From: Gaeumannomyces sp. JS-464
Lineage: Eukaryota > Ascomycota > Sordariomycetes > Magnaporthales > Magnaporthaceae
Assembly (NCBI GenBank): GCA_002197995.1
Contig: NGZR01000006.1
Location: forward strand, 930,001-994,000
DNA: 64,000 bases
Direction: 5' to 3'
Shown here one piece after another: positions 58,538 through 64,000 of the stretch. How positions within the stretch are numbered: position 1 is the first letter of the stretch; each line of letters begins with the position of its first letter. The notes under the pieces are model-generated. The model made no database searches. It worked only from the letters and a program-made list of their open reading frames with translations, and had not been told where the DNA came from. Made by a program: the position numbers and the translations under genes.

Positions 58538-60255
58538 TCAACTCAGGAAGTTCCGTCTGATGACAAAAAAGCATGCCATCAGAAGCGCCGCGCAGGTGGT
58601 GAAGACCCTGAAGCGGTGCATGTCGCCTAGAGAGCAGACGACCACCCGTCAGTTTTCGTCTCGGGGCTGTCCAAACCTCTGCTGGGCGGGGAGAATGTGG
58701 GGAGAAGGGAGGGTTTCGAGAAATCATCTCTTGCTGCCGCCGCCGCCGCCGCCGCCGCTGCTGCTGCTGCAGCTGCAGCTCTCAACCCACCTTCCTCATC
58801 GAGCCCGTGGGCGACAACCACAAAGACGTTGAGCGGGAACCGCATGACGCTGTAAACCCGGCCCCTGACGCCGTCATCGACCGCCTCGCTTTTAAGCAGG
58901 CCCATGCTGGGGAAATAAGCGCCGATGCAGGCCTCGATGACGCAGAACGCCCAGAAGAGCAGCCACTCCCGCCCCGCCGCCGCCACGGCCGCCGACAGGC
59001 ACGCGCTGACGCCCACCACGGCCGCCGCCAGGACCGTGACCGCACTGTCTCGCGGGTTCTCCGTGGTGACGTGGCCGAAGAAAGCCGATCCGGCCATCAT
59101 GCAGCACATGAAGCTGCTGAAGATCAGGCCCAAGGGCAGCTCCTCGGCGGCGGCCTCTCCCGCCGTGGAGGAGCGGTCGCGGGCGGACTTGAGAGCGGCG
59201 GACCAGAAGAAGATGAAGAGGTACATGGACCCCTCGAAGAAGCAGCTCGTCAGCCCCAGCGTGAACATCTTGGCGTCTCGCATCATGGCCAAAAGCCCGC
59301 TCCTGATGTTGCCGAGTGCGCTGCCGCTGCTCGAGGCGGGCTCTGCTGTGCCGTAGTTTTCTCGCTATGATGACATTGTTGGAGTTATGTATGCTTATGC
59401 CGTGCCAAAACTATAGAACAGCGATTCTTGGTGGTTTCGATGAGGGATGTCTGAACTTACCCAGTTCTTGAGTATAAAACAAGCGGCAGCGACGCAGCAC
59501 CCGATCCCCGCCATGAACGGCCAGGTCCGCGCGCCGCCCATGGCCGAGACCAGCACGTCGCCCACGACGCCCGAGACGATGGCCACGACGCAGCTGAGCG
59601 TCGTCATGGCGCGGAACACATCGCTCAGGGGCAGCGCTTCTTCCCCCCCACCGAGGCCCAGGGCGTGGTACTCGGAAACCATCCAGGCCTCAAAGACGCT
59701 GCACAGCAGCGTGGTGCCGACGCCGCCCGCCAGCCGGCCCAGCAGCAGGACGGGGAGGCTGCCGCTCAGCACGGACAGGCAGGCGAGGGTGTAGACGGCG
59801 CAGTAGACGAGGCACGCCGCGCGCCGGCCGTGCCGGTCTGCTAGGGTGCCCGCCACGGTGGCCGATAAAGCGCCTGAAGCAAAGCCGAATGCGTACAAGA
59901 AGGCGACCTGCCGCTCGGGGAGGCGCTTTTCGTATTTGTAGATTGCGTAAATGTAGGGTCCCTGGTTTTTATCTCGTCAGCATGACGGGTAGTTATGTTT
60001 CTTTTGCTTCTCTGCTTTAAACCAGGTACTTACTTGCAGCCAGTCCGCCGCGACTGCTAGCGCGTATGCCACGAAAAAGTCATACTTGAACTTGGAGGCC
60101 ACGGCCGCTGCTCTTGGTAGAGACTCGGGATCCTGGCGATCCTCACGCTGTGATAGGAGGACTGGTACTGGCTCCTGGGGCTGGGTCCTCCATTGCTTGT
60201 AGAGCAGGTAGGCGTTGGCGACAGCTAGAACCGCGAGGTTGGCCTGGTAAAACAT
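58538..60255 (-). CDS. Molybdate-anion transporter, MFSD5 family
   Basis: Major-facilitator membrane protein; the eukaryotic MFSD5/MOT2 group imports molybdate for molybdenum cofactor. Four exons: 60255-60034, 59961-59461, 59364-58791 and 58626-58538, all GT-AG. The family hallmark AADWLQ|GPYIYAIYKYEKR is formed across intron 1. Further marks: GTLADRHGRRAACLVYC, GRLAGGVGTTLLCSVFEAWMVSE, FFEGSMYLFIFFWSAAL and GRVYSVMRFPLNVFVVVAH. The short last exon codes DMHRFRVFTTCAALLMACFFVIRRNFLS, supplying the last helix; it is easily missed because the preceding 164-bp intron stays in frame and ends with a TAG made by its own acceptor. About 12 helices in total. No frame break. Confidence 0.9.
58733..58780 (-). 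repeat. GCN trinucleotide repeat inside the last MFSD5 intron
   Basis: About 16 GCT/GCA/GCG triplets within intron 3. If the intron were retained they would encode poly-Ala. Confidence 0.8.
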
Positions 60256-63200
60256 GTCTGCTCAAAGTTCTACTATTTTGGCCTTTGACGCTTTCCTGCT
60301 CGCGGATCGCAGAGCTCTTCTCATGGCCGGGATAGGATATGGGACTCTGCACATGGAGCGCGGCCGAGCGATTAGGTGTTTTCCAGAACTTGAGAATTTC
60401 CATTTCCTCCCGGCCTTGGGCCGTTCCTCTGATGCCATCATCTGTACGCCCGTTTAATTCCTTTGGACGTCGGACGAGAGTACTGGGTTTAGGGGTCTAG
60501 ACATGCACATATACCTGCAGCGACACCAAAGAGTACACAGATGATGCACAAAATATGAACACGGGATGAATTGCAGAGACGAAAAAGAGGGATGGGGATA
60601 ATCGTCTGGTCGTCCTAGGGCAGGGTGAACTTGATGAAAGAGACTGTGCGCCTTAGGACGCCGCCTCGATATGCACAGGCACGGTTCCGGCCGCAGGTTC
60701 AAGAGCCCTTAAGAAATGGCCATCTCGAAAATGTGGTCACACGGCATCGACTCTCGACGGCCGCAACGCGGGTCGCCGGGAGGAAGAAGAAGCAGCAGCA
60801 GGGCACCCGCACCTGGCGGAAACAATGCTAGCCTACCATATCCTGTGTTCGGGTCCGAAACGCAGGAGAGTGGGAACTTGTTTCTCTGGCTCGTCTGGGC
60901 AAACAACTTGCAAGACACAGGCCTGGCGGGTAGCCGAGCTTGTGTCCCCAAGCTCGTGGGACTCGCCGTCTTCCAGCGAGACCCCTAGTCGGCAGATGTT
61001 CTTCCATAAAGGGGGCCTACGAAACATGCACGGCATGTCGATGCGCTTTGCATTCAACGTCTTGGCCGAGTATGCATCGAACCAGATGAAAAAGGTGTTT
61101 GTCAGGGAGTCTATGATGGGGTGTTCGTCTATGTAGGGGGTTGATGATACGGGTAAAGATGAGCGTTCGAGTGCTTGCATAGCCTTGCATCTCCCACGGA
61201 TGAGGTCCCAACCCCGGAAGGGTAGGGACATTGGATGCTGCAGAAACATGTCTGCCCATCTCAAGGCTGGGGGAGTGTCGGGCATGTCCGTGCCCAAACG
61301 TTCCTGGCGCGGGACTCACCACGCGTGGATGGGATGGGATGGCAGGACGCCTAGAGAAGCCCAGAAAAAAGCCTTGTTGGAACGCGCAAACAAGAGAACG
61401 TTTAGGGTCTCGGCAGGACGGCGATCTTCAGCAACATGCCTGGTCTTGCAGCTGGCGGTTGGCACTTGGCTTAACAAGGCCTGGATAATGGAATCTCGGA
61501 CAGGCAGCGCAAACCCAGGACTGATGTTGCGGACCAAACGGGACGGAAACCGAGGGCGGGGCGTGCGTTTGGCAGGGAGGCGGCTTGAGGAGACCTGAGG
61601 CGCCTTGTGACAGTTCGACTTAGGCTGGGGGTTTCCGCGTCAAAGATGCCATGCCGTGGGAGATAAGAAGTGGGAAGAAAGAAGATCGAAGAAAATAAGA
61701 AACTGGAAACCTTGGCCCGTACCAAAACAAGTCCCCTGTCAGGTTTCAGGCGAGGCTTCCTCGGAAGACCCGGGACCACGCGACATGGCCGGCAGTCGAA
61801 AAAATGGGGAAAGAGAGCCATGTTTCGGAAATGCGCCTGGTTGCCTTTTCATATGCCAACATTGCCTTGCTCGTCGACCCGGCCTGCTTCCAGTGAGGGC
61901 CGGCATGCGGATGAGCGACAGCTTTTTTTTTTTCTTCTGCCCTATGCCAGCCCTCCTTGGCGGCTACGATTCCAATATGCACGGTCCATCTTTTTGATTG
62001 GCTAGCTCGATGGTGTTTTACGATCGTCCTTTTGAACGGGCTGAAGGCTATGTCAGCTCAGCCACCATTTATTCGAGCAGCCACCTCAACAGTCGTGCGG
62101 GGACACGGTGAATGGCCACAAGAAGCGAGCTATATGAGCCCCCGTAATCGTGCAGGCAATTATCAGCATTGGCGGCCATGGATCTCTCAGCAGCCGAAAA
62201 GATGGGGAGCATCGAGATGGTGGTGGTGGCACGTCGCCCGAAAAATAATTGAGACTGCAAGAAGCGATCCTACCCCTGTCACCTTCAAATGTGGACAACA
62301 TAGCCATTTCAATCAACTATATCTTAAACAAAACAGCTGATTTTACCAAAATGAACACTCCATTATAAATCCCGATTGCAGTTTTTTATTTTTATTTTTT
62401 ATTTTTTGTATATTTTATTTGGATTTTGTTTCGTCGTTTTGGCTGCAATTTCTGGAAGCTGTTTTTTTCTGCAGTCTCAATTATTTTCCGGGCGACGTGG
62501 GTGGGTAGTCCATCATCCAGGCACAGCAAGACAGATCACACACACACATGCGCGCACAAACGGCGAGCCGACCAGAAGACACCCCGCAATTTGGCCCACT
62601 CGCGACGAAACCCCACCGCCCGCCCGTTGGGTCTCTGTGCTCGCTGCTGGGTTCCATGCTGCTGACTCCATGCGGCAGAGGTTCGGGTGCTGCAGAAGCA
62701 AGAGCACGGGGTTCGGTTGGCGTTATCAAATACTTTGCTGACGCCGGCCCCAGCTCGGGTTTGGCCTTTGTAATGATACGACGACAGACAGTCCTACGCA
62801 GAGTGGAATCCCATATTCCATGCATGGGGCGGGGGATGGCTGATGTCTGTCCGTCCTTTGCCCCCATCCCACGTTATCTCCCGGATCTCGTCTCCGCGAT
62901 CACCTGCGCCGCATATGTACGGAGAGGGAGGCGAAAAAAAATAAAACGCTTTCAAAGAAAACCGGGCTGTGGAGGGATGTCGTCGTGCGGCTTGGGAGCA
63001 AACAAAGGACCGGGCAGACACGTGTGGCTGGCAAATGGACGGATGGGATGGATGGATTGCGGTATTGATGCCGAACGCGGCCCCCAAATTCTCACGTTCG
63101 GAGTCCTTACTCAACTCGGGCATGTCAGTGACGTGTTCGCACTGTAACACAGTTCTTGCCCCTGGAGGACGTGGGACTGTCAGATGGGCAGCAGCTCGCG

Positions 63201-64000
63201 CGCTCCCATGCTACCGGATCGAGGCCAGCATACTGATACTTAACCAAGAGGGGTCGGTCTTGCGCTGATACGACGTTGTATCCGTGGTTTGGCTTGCTTG
63301 TCGCTGCTACGCTTGATGCCAACCTTCCGAAGAGTGTGGAAATTCTCCGATACCCAAGGATTAGAGGATGGGAACTGGGTATCAATTAGGATAAGTGGAA
63401 AGGCTGAGGAGAGGATATGCCTTGATATGGCCGAAAAATGCATCCGACGGATGGTTTGTTGTGGTGGCCGAGGATGGCTACCTTAGGTAGCTGGACTCCA
63501 TTCGCTGTTGAAGAAGCTTCATGTTCTTTGTTTTGGTCTAGGTAGGTGGGTCTAGATGTGGGGTAGACAGTCTCCATAGCCGGCCCCTTCGATGACGGAT
63601 CCGATTATCGACACCTGCAACAGTTGATCCCTTGATCCTCCATGCCGTGTCTTTGGTCGAGCCGTGCAACCATGTTCCTGATCACACACACACATGGCCC
63701 CTTGCCCTCCCTCCCCTCCCCTTGCCTTTGCTTTCCCAAGCATGCCCACCCAATTTCCCTTTTTCCCCACCGCCACCCGTGGGCGAATGCACGCAACACC
63801 AGTCTGTTGGCTCGCCTCAGCCTTATGCGCCGTGGTGCGGTAGTGCTGTCAGCTGGTGCACTGGCGTGCAACTAGGATCGGATCCGGCCCTCAGCCAGCA
63901 GCCAGGGTGGTTGCTCCTCCATCAGAAAAGCCTTGATTCCACACCGCATTTACAGCCGGAAAGGTTTGCGAACTTGGCCACATGCAATCCTTCACAGCCG
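60256..64000. other. Right-end region, no gene recognised
   Basis: 3.7 kb starting with the MFSD5 promoter. Frames up to 199 codons occur but overlap on both strands and have no domains. Notable: an AT-rich patch at 62,370-62,440, a CA repeat at ~62,538-62,549, and CCTTAGGTAG/CTAGGTAGG tracts at 63,482 and 63,538. A gene running off the right edge cannot be excluded. Confidence 0.45.

Overview
This window reads as nuclear DNA of a filamentous ascomycete, most likely a Sordariomycete. The clues are short GT-AG introns with CTAAC/CTGAC-like branch sites, GC-rich third codon positions, fungal families (DASH cryptochrome with an RGG tail, class II myosin, Rgd1-type F-BAR/RhoGAP, fungal glucokinase, Red1-type zinc finger) and CCTAGGTA-type microsatellites. 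Magnaporthales is possible but is a guess. I see no rRNA, tRNA, CRISPR array or recognisable transposon.

Layout. 1-7 kb: 3' part of a ferric reductase (+), mitochondrial ribosomal protein uS14m (+), an Arb2-domain protein (+) and a small secreted Cys-containing protein (-). 8-14.4 kb: Osh1-type oxysterol-binding protein (+) and peroxisomal TesB acyl-CoA thioesterase (+). 14.4-19.3 kb: a long stretch with no gene. 19.3-22.5 kb: DASH cryptochrome (+) with a long low-complexity tail. 23-31.2 kb: mitochondrial hotdog thioesterase, UPF1-like SF1 helicase and Rgd1-like RhoGAP, all (-). 33.9-41.4 kb: myosin II heavy chain (-), divergent from a Red1-like RNA-surveillance zinc-finger protein (+, 42.6-46.7 kb). 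48.6-53.3 kb: Sgf11-like SAGA subunit (-), divergent from a Naa50-like N-acetyltransferase (+) with a PIP-box-like N-terminus. 54.3-56 kb: glucokinase (-). 58.5-60.3 kb: MFSD5-type molybdate transporter (-). 60.3-64 kb: no gene recognised.

The genes are mostly unlinked housekeeping functions: membrane contact and lipid transfer, cytokinesis and Rho control, acyl-CoA and sugar metabolism, chromatin and RNA control. I see no biosynthetic cluster. Themes shared by neighbours are only suggestive: myosin II and the Rho GAP both serve the actin/septation system, and two unrelated acyl-CoA thioesterases (peroxisomal and mitochondrial) lie about 9 kb apart.

A dominant technical feature is about two dozen one-base frame breaks inside otherwise well-conserved exons, in eleven of the fifteen recognised genes. 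Most sit at short homopolymers or a dinucleotide run. I read them as sequence errors rather than real decay, and the CDS spans below bridge them; each entry says where the breaks are.
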